From contig NZ_JAMXSF010000010.1 in the NCBI RefSeq assembly GCF_024124545.1, forward strand, positions 62,001 to 126,000: DNA of 64,000 nucleotides, written 5' to 3'. Source of the DNA: Pseudoalteromonas sp. XMcav2-N. GTDB lineage: Bacteria > Pseudomonadota > Gammaproteobacteria > Enterobacterales > Alteromonadaceae. Below, piece by piece: positions 22,301-32,200 of this stretch; positions within the stretch are counted from its first letter, which is position 1; each line of letters begins with the position of its first letter. Both the position numbers and the translations under genes were made by a program. The notes beneath the pieces are model-generated. The model made no database searches and was not told the origin of the DNA. It saw only the letters and a program-made list of their open reading frames with translations.

Positions 22301-23252
22301 GATAGAGCAACGCGTAAAACACACTCAGCAGCCCGGCAAACACAGTGATCCCCAGTTGCTGACAGCAACTTTCAAAACGCGGGAATTGCTCGTCGTTCAA
22401 TATAAACTGATGACTGGCCCCCTGAAATGAAGGCTGAGCTTGTCTGGCAAAACTGGTTGGCAGAGCAAAAGGCGTGAACCCTTCCAGCTGCTTTTGCCAA
22501 TATGCATGCTGTTGCTGGTAAGCTTCAGACTGGACAAAGCGTTTTTCCCAATGCACATAATCGAGATATTGTAGTGGTGCCGGTGCCGCCTGTTCCGTCG
22601 CTGTGTTCTGTAATACATCAAGCAGTTCATTGACCAATAATTGCACCGACCAGCCATCAACTACAAGGTGGTGCAACATCAGGTATACCCACTGACCCCG
22701 GGTTTGTTCATCGCCACTGATCAGTGCCGCTCTCACGGGGAGCGCTTTTTGTAAGTCAAATCCTTGCTGCAGGTAAGGTTGCACATGCGCTTCAATTTTT
22801 GCTCGGGTCACAGGCTCAGCCACGCTCAGCGACATAACCTTAAGAGACAACTCAGCATTTACGCGTTGACACCCTCCCTGCTCTGTAGCAAAAAACTGAC
22901 TACGCAGAATGTCGTGGCGCACAAGCAAGGTGTTTATCGCCGCTTCAAGCTGCGCTTTTGTTATCGGGTGCGACAGCTTAAGTAATCCAGCCATGGTGTA
23001 GGCCACTTCCCCACCATGGTACTGGTCAATCAGCCAAATCCCTTGCTGAGAAAATGACAGAGCGCCCTGCTTTTGATGATTCGCCTGCATGTAGTCAATC
23101 AGTGCCGACTTATTTTCTTTGATCTTATTAAGCTGCGCCTCTGGCACGGTCGCCAGGTGGGTACGCAGTTTCAGGCGGCCTTCTTGCAGATAAACATAAA
23201 TACCCTGACCATCCAACTCGGCCAATAGTGCTTCAATCGCTGAATTTTCCAT
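13353..23252 (-). CDS. Nonribosomal peptide synthetase, middle subunit: (C-A-T) x3
   Basis: A 3299-aa, three-module elongation enzyme without TE. Order: TubC-like docking segment (1-55), C (HHLVVDG ~197), A (core ~664), T (~1056), C (HHIVSDG ~1248), A (core ~1737), T (~2141), C (HHIASDG ~2336), A (core ~2822), T (~3236). Pocket residues read by eye: first A D-L-T-K-V-G-H-I-G, the classical Asp code; second and third A both D-A-T-K-V-G-E-V-G, Asn-like. The middle of the peptide is therefore predicted Asp-Asn-Asn. No epimerase is present, so L-residues are expected. It starts two bases after the stop of the upstream gene, with a GGAGATGG ribosome site inside that gene, and ends in a TAATG overlap with the next, so all three synthetase genes form one tightly coupled operon. 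Confidence 0.95.
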   Translation of the reverse strand: MENSAIEALLAELDGQGIYVYLQEGRLKLRTHLATVPEAQLNKIKENKSALIDYMQANHQKQGALSFSQQGIWLIDQYHGGEVAYTMAGLLKLSHPITKAQLEAAINTLLVRHDILRSQFFATEQGGCQRVNAELSLKVMSLSVAEPVTRAKIEAHVQPYLQQGFDLQKALPVRAALISGDEQTRGQWVYLMLHHLVVDGWSVQLLVNELLDVLQNTATEQAAPAPLQYLDYVHWEKRFVQSEAYQQQHAYWQKQLEGFTPFALPTSFARQAQPSFQGASHQFILNDEQFPRFESCCQQLGITVFAGLLSVFYALLYRYSQQQDITVGVPVLGREHSEFESMIGCFIHTLPLRQQITAEMSFSELARNTLTQVTRALENQSVSQDALAKLADTSQLFSVLFNYNAVPTTPLRSGSLEAELFTLNNHSAKVDLTLTLTTRGKAMVAELEYNVALFSGELIAQIGEDFQALFRAFSGDQSMPLSDAQLPSVKLAQQLLTTEPPRRAAPLVLPQILAHAQSRPAHAALVSASDPAQSLSYAELDEHSASLASALDDTIQSDDIVAVLVNRQVKSLVALLGVMRAGAAYLPIDQETPVQRVIEIMQLAGSHTLVVVDAQAVQADTKATLDECGLLVRSYDELVQHNNNVGIVDKTSPCDLAYVIFTSGSTGKPKGVAISHGALASYCDSISQCIEFSSHTRSGVVTGLATDLCLTGIYPVLMQGGTVVMPTELALPDPQQLVEMLSKQQVNMLKITPSFARELLPQIAALKENQPAIEKWVLGGEALDVSLVSDLREHYPSAHIVNHYGPSETCIGVTTHAISDQVPSNIEHYPIGKPLTHVNLQVLDKRAHPVPVGMPGELYIGGTSLADGYLRAPQLTEQYFVRCQSEYTGAERFYRSGDRVRLTHQGTLEYLGRLDSQLKIRGYRIDISEIEAKLTGLTSIKAAAVVAIKQSGIDTLVAYFVAADQETPVTATALRDTLSKSLPQAMIPSHFVALAQLPVLGNAKVDRKQLAARPLNYERSYTPLSTALQQQLATLFAELTGVSQVAADDDFFSIGGHSLLAMRLANCIRARFERVLSLQAIFANPTVEKLERCLLAQDILVGHTLASIDQSGEHPLSFAQQRIWFVDQMQGHSKQYNLQGAFTIKGELDIEALSQAFEQVVQQHTILRFNYGQNAQNEPFQYLNSGLNFALKQQDLSHVDDEVQADTLRSLLAEDYHTTFDLSQDLLLRAQLLKLDEQLFVLIVTMHHIVSDGWSIGVLCRALEAAYQAAVEHRTPAYTPLNHSYIDYVHWQRHLVSQPQWQTSVDYWQSQLANLPRVHELPLDNARENRVISGGALYCCELPKELSATLRQFVSTNGQTLFGVLECVFALWMSRLSGQSDLVLGTPVAGRELSELEAVIGNFINTLVLRHRIEPELTFTDVLAQCNETLQNALSHQHIPFDALVETLNSERSLGIHPLVQVVFRVNNQVNEALKLDGLDVTVNDTGVRSAKLDLEVSVIDSGDTLVVEWLYDSALWQERSIESFARQYTHLLRTCLQEPQRRISEMSLCDAKLLEQLLAYIEADNEQHSSDIGWHHHFSAIAEIQPHSVALRCNGEAFSYLEVEQRANQLAHCLLEMGFDEQSRIALLLPSGPAMVIAVLAILKARHVYVPLHYDTPEKSLSYIVEDADIVMILAFSEDTEKLIDSGTDFLFLDDLFDVESSFAGYPVSVPGNDELGESETSDAERLCYIIYTSGSTGRPKGVMITHGNLNGYLSHAMDTYLDADVTLPLAVVSTPLAFDATITALVPPLLCGGEVEIVTQGPHQLAAISELLFNSIRPRLFKLTPAHLRAIQALMDELGSNSAPHTLVIGGEALDSDLLLALRNKLPACTWVNEYGPTEATVGCSVFSLTPDLNPQTTLCYADVPIGLPNEGVAMLVVDQFDQPVPDNVPGELLIGGPVISPGYVNLETQNQAKFVTLNVADKKPMRFYRSGDLVRWQSDEQGRLAYLRYCGRTDEQIKLRGYRIDLNAICHYLRELDGVRDCAVTVDESQALLQAHVLYLNGKVPSDSHLRNHLAQYLPPYMIPGQFNRVEAIPLTANGKVDSKALMALAQQRESSTSRALDLTTLTPIQSYLYQLYSDILLTEHVDLEDSFFDLGGHSLLAIKLISQIRQQKNLDVTLPQLFKTPTIASLAQALEHCAPIAAVHAIVPVSRQQALPLSFAQQRLWLIEQLHESSTQYHMPAGFKFSGTLDKDAFSEALNALISRHEVLRTQIIQGAQHAEPVQQVSARFDLPLTHLDLTKLGERARQQRWEQAAHANATNRFDLSRDLLIRVLLVEFAQDDYRVHFNMHHIASDGWSMAILVREFIAFYRHFAEEAQYQLPAELTQPLPVQYGDFAYWQRNTWTKHANQDAVQYWLTALDGHPPLHQLPLDYPRPAMAQLSGQRHTQRLSAALTRAIHEHCKSQGVTLFMWLNTVFSLLVQRYSQTDDVVIGSPVAGREHNEVANLIGFFVNTLVIRTRTQPGQSFNQLLAQQKQVILDAFKHQALPFEQLVEALKPERNLGHQPIFQILFALQNNETTDLVLPQLHIEVEAPAEPMMKFDLEVNAIEKGDGIELEWNYCSALFKPATMAALAESFEILISAILKAPEHKVQCLPVMTQQAQHQLVNMRGPVTAVPAQCIHSQISAKAHLADSQLAVRDADSCMLSYAALEQKASALASYLLEQGVKPGMRIALCLNAGCDQVVAMLAAFKVRSAYVPVDPTLPASRAQFIICDSGASWLLTHSKLMTQLKPIIDAATQPPLSVLEIDQPNSWLPKQTREQFPRSEHSDLAYVIYTSGTTGQPKGVAITHANLALYLDHARHDYFNDTISFSVVSTPLAFDATVTAIWPALLQGVCIDMLADDERMLKELANRLCQEIAGVFKLTPAHLQGVVSVLKQCALAEERSFNGAHQVVVGGEALPVSLVAQLSERLPNVEWINEYGPTEATVGTSTFRCDKRQIAALNAQPHSQVPIGQPIANTHLLVLDEQMQPVPAGVTGELYIGGNNLAQGYLNRTELSDEKFVWLPFGAKQSEQRFYRSGDLVRWSINDDGTPGALVFCHRADSQIKLRGYRIEPEEIAHQLQQLPGIEQAVVLLNEAGDNLEAYLLSDLAERTEMPTLAEPALASEWSAHLSQSLPAYMLPYRYVLTETLPLTANGKVDVRALHALGAQCASSANNVVAPRNDMELTLVEILASVLNVETLGIEDNFFSLGGHSLLATQCIGLIEAQLGVSMSVRILFERPTVAALAQWIEIHQAMAQQAQDDNENDTSEEMFL

Positions 23253-23254
23253 AC

Positions 23255-26200
23255 TTACAAGTCCATCTCCGTCATGGATTGATCATCAAATGCCACGCTG
23301 ATATCACGACCGCTGACAATGTTACTAAGGCGCGCAACGCCATCAGGTGCAGCCGGTGCGCCTGAACTGTTCAGGTCTTCAACCCGGACAGCAAGTTGCA
23401 CAACACTGGGGTTATCAAAGATGTCACCGACCGTGGCCCTGATAGCAAAGTGTTGATTCAGCCTTGATATCAATTGCATAGCCAACACTGAGTTACCGCC
23501 ACATTCGAAGAAATTGTGATGGGTTCCCAGTTGCTCTGAATTTAATAACTCGTGATAAATGGTCAGGATCTTCGCTTCCACCGGGTTGGCAGGTTGGCAC
23601 AGCTCGGTCTGTGCCTGGTGATTGTTATCCGGCACCACCAGCGCATTGCGATCAAGCTTGCCATTGGCTGTTGTTGGCCACTCTCCAAGCCAGCACAGGT
23701 ATTCAGGTAACATATAAGCCGGCAGCTGATTTGCCAGAGCGCTTCGCAATGTACTGATAGTCCAGTGCTGCGCCAGTTCGCCCTGCTCAATGCAGTAGGC
23801 GCACAATGCGGCTTGATTCTGGCCAGTTGTTTTGATGAATACCCGAACATCTGCATCTCCCAGCACGTTGCGTAGCTGCGCTTCAATTTCACCCAGCTCA
23901 ATCCGGTGGCCATGCAGCTTCACCTGATGGTCAAGTCGACCATCAAGTTCAAAGCGACCATCGGCCAGCCTGCGTGCCCGATCCCCAGTACGATATAGTC
24001 GTTCAGTGTGGTGTTCATCAAACTGGTGGGCAACAAAACGGGCTTGTGTGAGCTCAGGTCTTGCCAGATAGCCATTAGCCAGGCCAGCTCCACCGATCCA
24101 CAGCTCTCCCCAAACACCCACCGGCTGCACCGCGGCATTGTATGTTGCATTTTCGGGCAGTACATACAGGCTGGTATTGGCTACCGGCTGGCCTATAGTA
24201 ATGTCTTCAGGGTGGAAGATTTGCCCGGTTGCAGACCAGATAGTGGTTTCAGTAGGCCCGTACATATTCCACAGCGCTTTTGCCTGACTGAGTAACTGAG
24301 CAGCAAGTACCGAACTTAAAGGTTCTCCTCCACTCCACACAGTTAAGCCCGCCGCAAAATTGGGACATGTCGACAACAGTAATTGCCATAAGGTCGGGGT
24401 CGCCTGCATCACGGTGACCGGGTATTGCTCAATCAGATCAGCCAGCGCATTCGGATCACTACAGGCCTGCTCGCTGGCCAGCAACACAGTGCCGCCAACT
24501 ACAAGTGGACCAAACAGCTCCAACAAGGCTATATCAAAGGCAATGGTGGTGACACTCAGCAAACAATCTGACTGATCTAACCCGGGTTTGCGGGCCATTG
24601 TGTGTAACAGGTTTGCCAGCGCACCGTGGCTTATCTCTACCCCTTTTGGCTTCCCTGTGGAGCCTGAGGTATAAATCACATACGCACGCTGCTGTGGCGT
24701 AATTACCTGAGCATCAAAGTCACTGGCGCACTGTGCAATCTCCGCTTGCCTGACATCCAAATCAACAATGTCTATGTCTGTATGCGCAATGGCAAGTGCA
24801 GCCTCACTCATTGCATCACACAGCAAACAACTTGCCTGACTGTCGCTCAGCATCTCTTTTAACCTGGCCTGAGGGAAAGCCAAATCCAGCGGCAGGAAGG
24901 CTGCACCGGTTTTCAATACTGCCAATAAGGCAACCAGCAGCTCGGTGCGCCGCGGCAGCGCAATGGCCACCAGAGAATCGGCACCAACTCCTCTGGCAGA
25001 TATATAGTTTGCCAGTTGATTAACGCGCTCTTGCAGTTGCTCATAGCACAGTGCTTGTTCTGCGCAGATAAGTGCGGTGTTTTGTGGCAGCTGAGCCGCC
25101 CGTGCCGACAATGCATCCAACAGCAGTGGCTGTCCGAGCGTCTCTGAAATAGGTGTGACTAGCTGCGCATGCATCTGACTATCCAGCAGACTCACCTTGT
25201 CACAGTCCTGCGTAGCTTGCAGGCCCGCAAATAAGCGAACCAGCGACTGGGCGTAATGCGCCATCATATCGCTGTCATAGCGCGCACTCAGATACTCCAG
25301 CTCCAGTGTCCACTGACCATTGATACACAATAAGTTGCAGCTTAATTCATACTGACCAAACCGGGTGTCCGTTGGACAACTTGATACCGTTAGTCCGTCA
25401 AATTCGGGAAGCTTCTGCACTTTATCCAGATTGAACAAAGTCTCTGGCAAGGACACGGCCTCATGGGTCAGCTCGCTGTATGGCAGGTGCTGATGCTCAA
25501 AGGCTTCAAGCAGGCTGTTTTGCAGTTGCTTAACCAAGGCAGCAACAGTAAGGGGACCCGAGAAATCAGCCACCAAAGGTAAAATGTTGGTGCAATAGCC
25601 CGGTAAATGCTGATCAAGACAGTGCGGATCATACGCATCACTGAGCAGCTGACGATCAGAGACTGGAATGCCTACTGCAATATGTTGCTGGCCGGTCAAC
25701 TTATGTAACCAAAGCGCATAAATTGCCAGTAAGGTCGCAAACTGACCACAGCCCTGAGCTTTGCTCAGCGCCGCAATATTAGGCAGCTCGCCAAGCTCCA
25801 GTATCTGCTTTTCAACCATAAAGCTTTCCTGCCTGCCTGCTCCCGGACGGGCTGGCAACGCCAGCGCCTCGCACTGTGCCAGTCGATCAAGCCAGTAGCC
25901 TTTATCCTGCTGATAGCGAGTGCTGCTGAGGTAATGTACCACGCCTTCAACATAGGCACTGAAATGAACGGTGGCTGGCGCAGTTAAGTCACCGCCAATA
26001 CAAGTATAATTTTCCGCGATACGACTCATCATTTGTTGCAGACTGAGTCCGTCATACAAAACATGGTGCGCCGTAATACTGAGCACATGTGCCTGCGGGC
26101 CGTCCTGCAGCAAATCAAAGCGACAAAGTGGCTCAGTACCGAACTCAAATGCACGGTATCGCACATCCGCTAACCTGACCTGCAATGACTGTTCTGTATT

Positions 26201-29200
26201 TGCATGTTCAATCAAGGATACAGCCGACGCTTCAAGTCGAACATGAGACAGGGTGTCCGGGTCAACCGAATAACTTAGCAATGAATAGTCGGTTTGCAGC
26301 TGGGCAACAGCCTGCGCTAGACGTGCCTTGTCTAACTGACCGCTGAGACGTAACACGGCCTGCACATGATAGGCTTGCGCACCTTGTTCTGACTTTAAAG
26401 CCAGCGCCAGCAATTGCTGCTGCGCGCCCGTTAACGGGAATTGCACAGGCTGCGTATCCGCAGGATCCGGCTCGCCAAAATAGCCTGCAGCTTTCAAGGC
26501 AAGTGCGCTGTCTTTAACGGTCTGGATAATGGTGTTCACATCCGCATCCGTATGGGCCGCCGACAAAAAGCAATTCCGTCCTTCCCAAATGAACACACCA
26601 CGGTTGAGCATTTCATAGAAAAACACATCCAGGTTCTGACTAAAACGGAAGCGGAACAGAGATGTAAAGTGCTCAATTTGTATCGGAATATTCTGCGCCG
26701 TAAAGAAGGTATTGAGGGTATTGGCAAGATAGTCGGTATTGCGACTTATCGCTTCCTGAAGCTGGGCCCCGTGTTGTTTTATCTCACTCAGAACCGCCTT
26801 AGCACTGGACATCACCAGTGGGTGTTTGCAAAATGTGCCGGCGAAGAAAGTGGTATCGGCCTGCGGGTAAGACGCATCACCATATTGCCAATGACCACCA
26901 TCAATGCCATCCAGATAATCGTGACTACCGGCAACCACCCCAATCGGCAACCCTCCACCAACAATCTTGCCATAGGTAGCCATGTCTGCCTGGATCCCCA
27001 ACATCGCTTGCACCCCACCCGGATGCGCTCTGAACCCGGTGATCATCTCGTCAAAGATAAGTGCAATGCCCAGCTCTGTCGTCAGTGCCCTTAATGCCTG
27101 CAAAAATGCCCAGGGCTGATGGGCCGGATGACGGCTCTGTACGGGTTCAACCAATACAGCGGCAATGTCATAAGCCTGTGCTCTGATGGCGTCAAGCGCA
27201 GCGTCAACGCCATATTCCAGCACCAGATTATCACTGATTGCCCCGTTCCTGACCCCGCCGCACATAGGTTCTACCGAGTCACCACCGGGCACATTCTGCG
27301 CAAGCGTACCGTCATAGTGGCCATGATAAGCCCCTTCAAACTGGACGATTTTGTTGCGGCGGGTTTTATTGCGCGCCAGGCGCACAGCCGTCATTACCGC
27401 TTCTGTGCCTGAGTTACAGAAGGTGACTCGCTCAAGCCCGGTCAGCTCGCTTACCAGCTCAGCCACCTCACAGGCCAGCGGACTTGCCAGCCCCAGTTGC
27501 AGGCCTTCATCAATTTGTTGTGCCAGCGCCCGAGTAACAAACGCGGGCTTATGGCCAAACAGGTTAACCCCGAAGTCCATGGTAATATCAATATATTCAT
27601 TGCCATCAATATCCCAGATGCGGCTACCTTCACAACGTTTTCCAAATACAGGATAAAGTAGCTCCTTACTGGACAAGCGGAACCCGGCCGACGCACGACA
27701 GTCCGCCAGGTGTGTCCTGTGTTCAGACACCAGCGTTTTTGATAAGGGCGTTTTAGCACAATAACTGTCTGTGAGTGAGGCCAGATGCCGCTGCACAGAT
27801 CTGCTGCTTGCAGCCGACGTTATCTGCTTCTGACCAAAGCCTGGAAGTATTCTGGCAGCACTGCCTGGTTGCGCGCTTTGAGACGAGGCTGGAGCGTGCG
27901 CCTTAATGGTCTGCTCTGTAGATAGTGTGGCAAGACGAGTGGTCGGGTTGGAAATAGCAAAGTTATTCTGATGACCCTGCAACATCGCAAGTTGGCGGGC
28001 AGCAACGGCTTCAACGCTTTGCGCGGCAGTCGTATTAGAGACAGATGCGGCGGCCTGCAGCTGCTCCCGGCAAATATTTGCAACAAGCTCAGAAGAGACA
28101 TTCAGCGCACCTTGTTCAACTGCCGCCGGACTTGCCACATCGCTATTTGGCTTAGGAGGCTCATTGGTGACTGCCACCGGCGCTGTCGCTGCGCACTGAT
28201 AATCACTGTGTTCTATGATATATGCTACCAGCAACTCTACCGTACTAAGCTCTTCATAGAACTGGCGCACACTGAACTCGAGGCCAAATTCCCGCTCGTA
28301 GGTTCGTACCGCATTCATGATCATCAATGAATCGACCCCCATCTCCAGCAAAGGGAGGTGAGTCTGTATATCACTGACGGGCATAGACAATAATCGTGAC
28401 AGGGTATTGAGCACAAAGGCCCGGATAGCGTCATCTCGTGGGGTGACTGCAGCACCTTCATCAGACGCTTCAAGGCCGATGTTTTGTGCAGCGCTGCGCT
28501 GTGACGGGATATCCAGGATCCAGTAAGGGCTGCGATCGAACGGATACAGAGGCAAGGGAACTCTTGGCTGGGTGTTATCGCCATAGTGATGAGTCCAGTC
28601 AAGCTCTGTACCCATTTCAAACAAACGTCCCTTAACTGCCAGTAAACGCGGTAAATCGGCGCCTTTATTGTGTAATACGTGCAAAAACTCGCACTGCTGT
28701 GCAGGGCGATTTTCCTGCAATAAACCACACAGCACAGGTTTAGGACCCAGTTCAAGGGCAATATAAGCCTCTGACTGAGACAAGTGAGCGATACATGCAG
28801 CAAATTGCACCGGGGCACAGATCTGCTCAACCCAGTAGCTGGGGTCACACACCCTCAGCGCTTCTTGTTTGCCAGTCACAGAAGAGACAAACGCAATAGC
28901 AGGCTGGCTATACCTGACCTGTGCCGCCACTTGCGCAAATTCACTGAGCATCGGCTGCATCATTGGTGAATGAAATGCCCGTGCGGTATTAATTTCTTTG
29001 TGACGCACGTTTTGCTCTTGCAGCGTCCTGCACAGGGTGTCCATTGCGGTGTTGTGGCCCGAAAACACCACGCCCGACTCACCATGATAAGCCGATACCG
29101 ATATCTGACCGTCAATGCCAGCTACCAGCGCATCGGCCTGCTCACGGTCGCACCGTGCAGTCACCATACGGCCGTTGTCCGCAAGTGCATTCATCAGCCG

Positions 29201-32200
29201 GCCACGCGCTGAGATAAGCTTTATCGCATCGGCAAGTGAAAAAATCCCCGCAATACAGGCTGCCGCATATTCTCCAACACTGTGACTCACTAATTGATCT
29301 GGTTGCAAGCCGGTGCTCTGCCACAATTTCGCCTGAGCATACTCAATGGCAAACAAACAAACCTGCGTCCACTGGGTCTGGGCCAGGTATTCCTCATTGG
29401 GATCCTGATACAAAACAGTAATAAGCCTTGGCCCTAAAGTGTCCGCCAACAGGCGGTCACACTCATCAATGGCGTCACGAAACACGGGTTGCGTGTCGTA
29501 CAGAGACTTACCCATATCAGGGTATTGCGCCCCCTGCCCGGTGAAAAGGAATACCAGCTCACGCCCTGGTGCCGACATTTGGCTTGCCAGTTCCGGGAGG
29601 TCTTGCACAGCTGTCAGTGCGGCTACCAGTGCTTCCCGACTCTCGCCCACAAAGGCATGGCGCGCTTCTTTGTAATGGGGCTTTCTCGCCGTCTGGCGCA
29701 CCAATGTATCGAACTCATTTGGGGTGGCTGCACTTAAAACATCCGCATAGCGGTGTGCAAGCTGAGTCAGGGAGTTGGCTGATTTTGCAGATAGTGGCAG
29801 CACGTACCCCGCATATTGCGATACATCTTTATCGGCTTTTGCAACATTTTCTGGCCGTTGCGCACAAATAACATGGGCATTGGTGCCACCAAATCCAAAC
29901 GAACTCACCGCTGCCAGTCTTGGCTTGTTCTCCTGCGAAGGCCATATCTGAGACTGGGTGACAACCTCAACCGGCAGTTTTTGCCATGGAATATGCGCAT
30001 TCAGCTGCTCAGTGTGTAATTGTGCAGGTAGCTGCGCTTTCTCAAGACACAATAGCGTTTTGATCAACCCTGCCAGACCCGCACCAGACTCCAGGTGGCC
30101 AATATTGGCCTTAGCTGAGCCCAGTAACAGGGGCTGGTTTGGCGCACGTCCTTCGCCATACACCTTGGCCAGTGCCGATACTTCGATAGGATCGCCCAGC
30201 TCTGTGCCTGTACCGTGGGTTTCAATGTACTGGATATCCTCCGGTGCCACCGCCGCACGTTGTAATGCTGATTTAATAACGCGCTGCTGCGATACACCAT
30301 TGGGGGCGGTGATACCGTTGCTCCGACCATCCTGATTTACCGCACTGCCCTTGAGTACCCCGTAAATAGGGTCTTTATCGGCCATAGCCTGCGCCAGAGG
30401 TTTTAATAAAACACAACCCACACCTTCGCTGCGTACATAACCATCAGCAGCGCGAGAAAACGTTTTGCAACGACCATCATCTGCCAGCATCTGCGCATTG
30501 TCACAAGCATCAGTGACCTCATTACTGAGGATCAGGTTGACACCACACACCAGGGCCATGGGCATATCACCAACACGGAGCCCATTCAGAGCATGGTGCA
30601 AAGCAACCAAGGAAGAAGAACAGGCTGTATCTACCGACAGACTCGGACCTGTGAAGTTATAGGTATAAGACAAGCGATTAGCAGCAATACTCAGTGCTGT
30701 ACCAGTGCCAAGATAGGGATTACCCTGCTGCGCTTGGTTCGACATATTAAAGTAGTCATTCTGAGAAATGCCCACATATACACCCACGGGCTGACCGGTC
30801 AATTCGGCAGGCATCAATCCGGCCGACTGGATGGCATGGTAGCTGGTTTCAAGCAACAAACGATGCTGAGGGTCTATGTAATTGGCCTCTGCCGGTGAAA
30901 TACCAAAAAGTCCGGCATCAAACTGCTCAATGTCACTCAGGTAACCACCCAACCGGGTCTTACTCAGTGCCGGACATAAAGCCTGCCGCACGGCATCGGG
31001 TACACTGATGGCATCGCGCTTATCAGTCAACAACTGCCAGTACCCATTGAGGTCTGCGGCTTGCGGGTAGCGACACGCCATACCAATTACAGCAACATCG
31101 GTGTCACCTTCACTCTCGCCAGTCGAAGCATCACCTTGTGTACTGGTTTCTGAACTCTCTGAGGGCGTTGCATTGTACTCAGACGTAGTGTGACTATCAC
31201 AACTCAGGCGCTCACGTATCGATTCAAATTGACTTAAATGATGAGCCAGCTGAGCAATTGACGGATACTCATACAGTACCGTTGCTTCGAGCTCTATGTC
31301 ATGTAGCTCCATCAGCTCGCCGGAAATCCGCACAGCCTTCATTGAGTCTACACCCAAAGATAAAAAGGTGGCGTCAATATCCAGACTACCGGGTTGACGG
31401 TCGACTTCCAGCCCTACGACTTCCTGCAAAACTTTACGTAACGCCGCTTCGACGCCCGAATAATCAGTTACTTTGCTGTTATCTTGTATCTTCTTTGGTT
31501 GTACTTGCGGTGCTCGTGAGCGCGCCAGTACATCGAAAGTATCGGCAAGATAGTGACGTTTGTTTTCCTGTCGTTGAATTTTGCCACTGGAGGTCTTCAG
31601 GATCCGCCCGGGCTTGATCAACACCACCTCATACGGGGTAATACCATGTTGCTCAGTGACCGCAGCCGTAATCGCTGCAAAGATCTCCTGCTCGTTCAGT
31701 TTGCGCACAGCGGTACGCTTGACCTGCTGCACAATAACCAGACGTTCCTCTCCTTGCTCTGATAAACAAGAAAACGCGGCGCCCCCGTTGTTGTCCATAG
31801 CGCTGTGGGCTTCCACCACTGTCAGCTCTATATCTTGCGGATAGTAGTTTTTACCACGGAAAATCATCACATCTTTAGCGCGCCCGGTTACATAGAGTTC
31901 GTCCTGGTAGACAAACCCCAAATCGCCCGTTCGCAAATAAGGCCCGTCATTGTCACCAGCAATGCGCGCCTTAAAAATCTCCTCGGTCAGCTCGTCCTTG
32001 CGCCAGTAGCCCTGCGCAACGCTTGCACCTCTCACCCAAATTTCACCGGTGTGTCCGTCTTCACAGCGTTGTTTTGTATTCGGGTCAACGATGGCCAATG
32101 TGTGGCCATGCCAGGTACCGCCGCATGACACCGCATAATAGGGTTGATTGTCTGTCTGAGTCGCTTCGGCTATATCAAGATCGTAAAACGTAGCACGGCT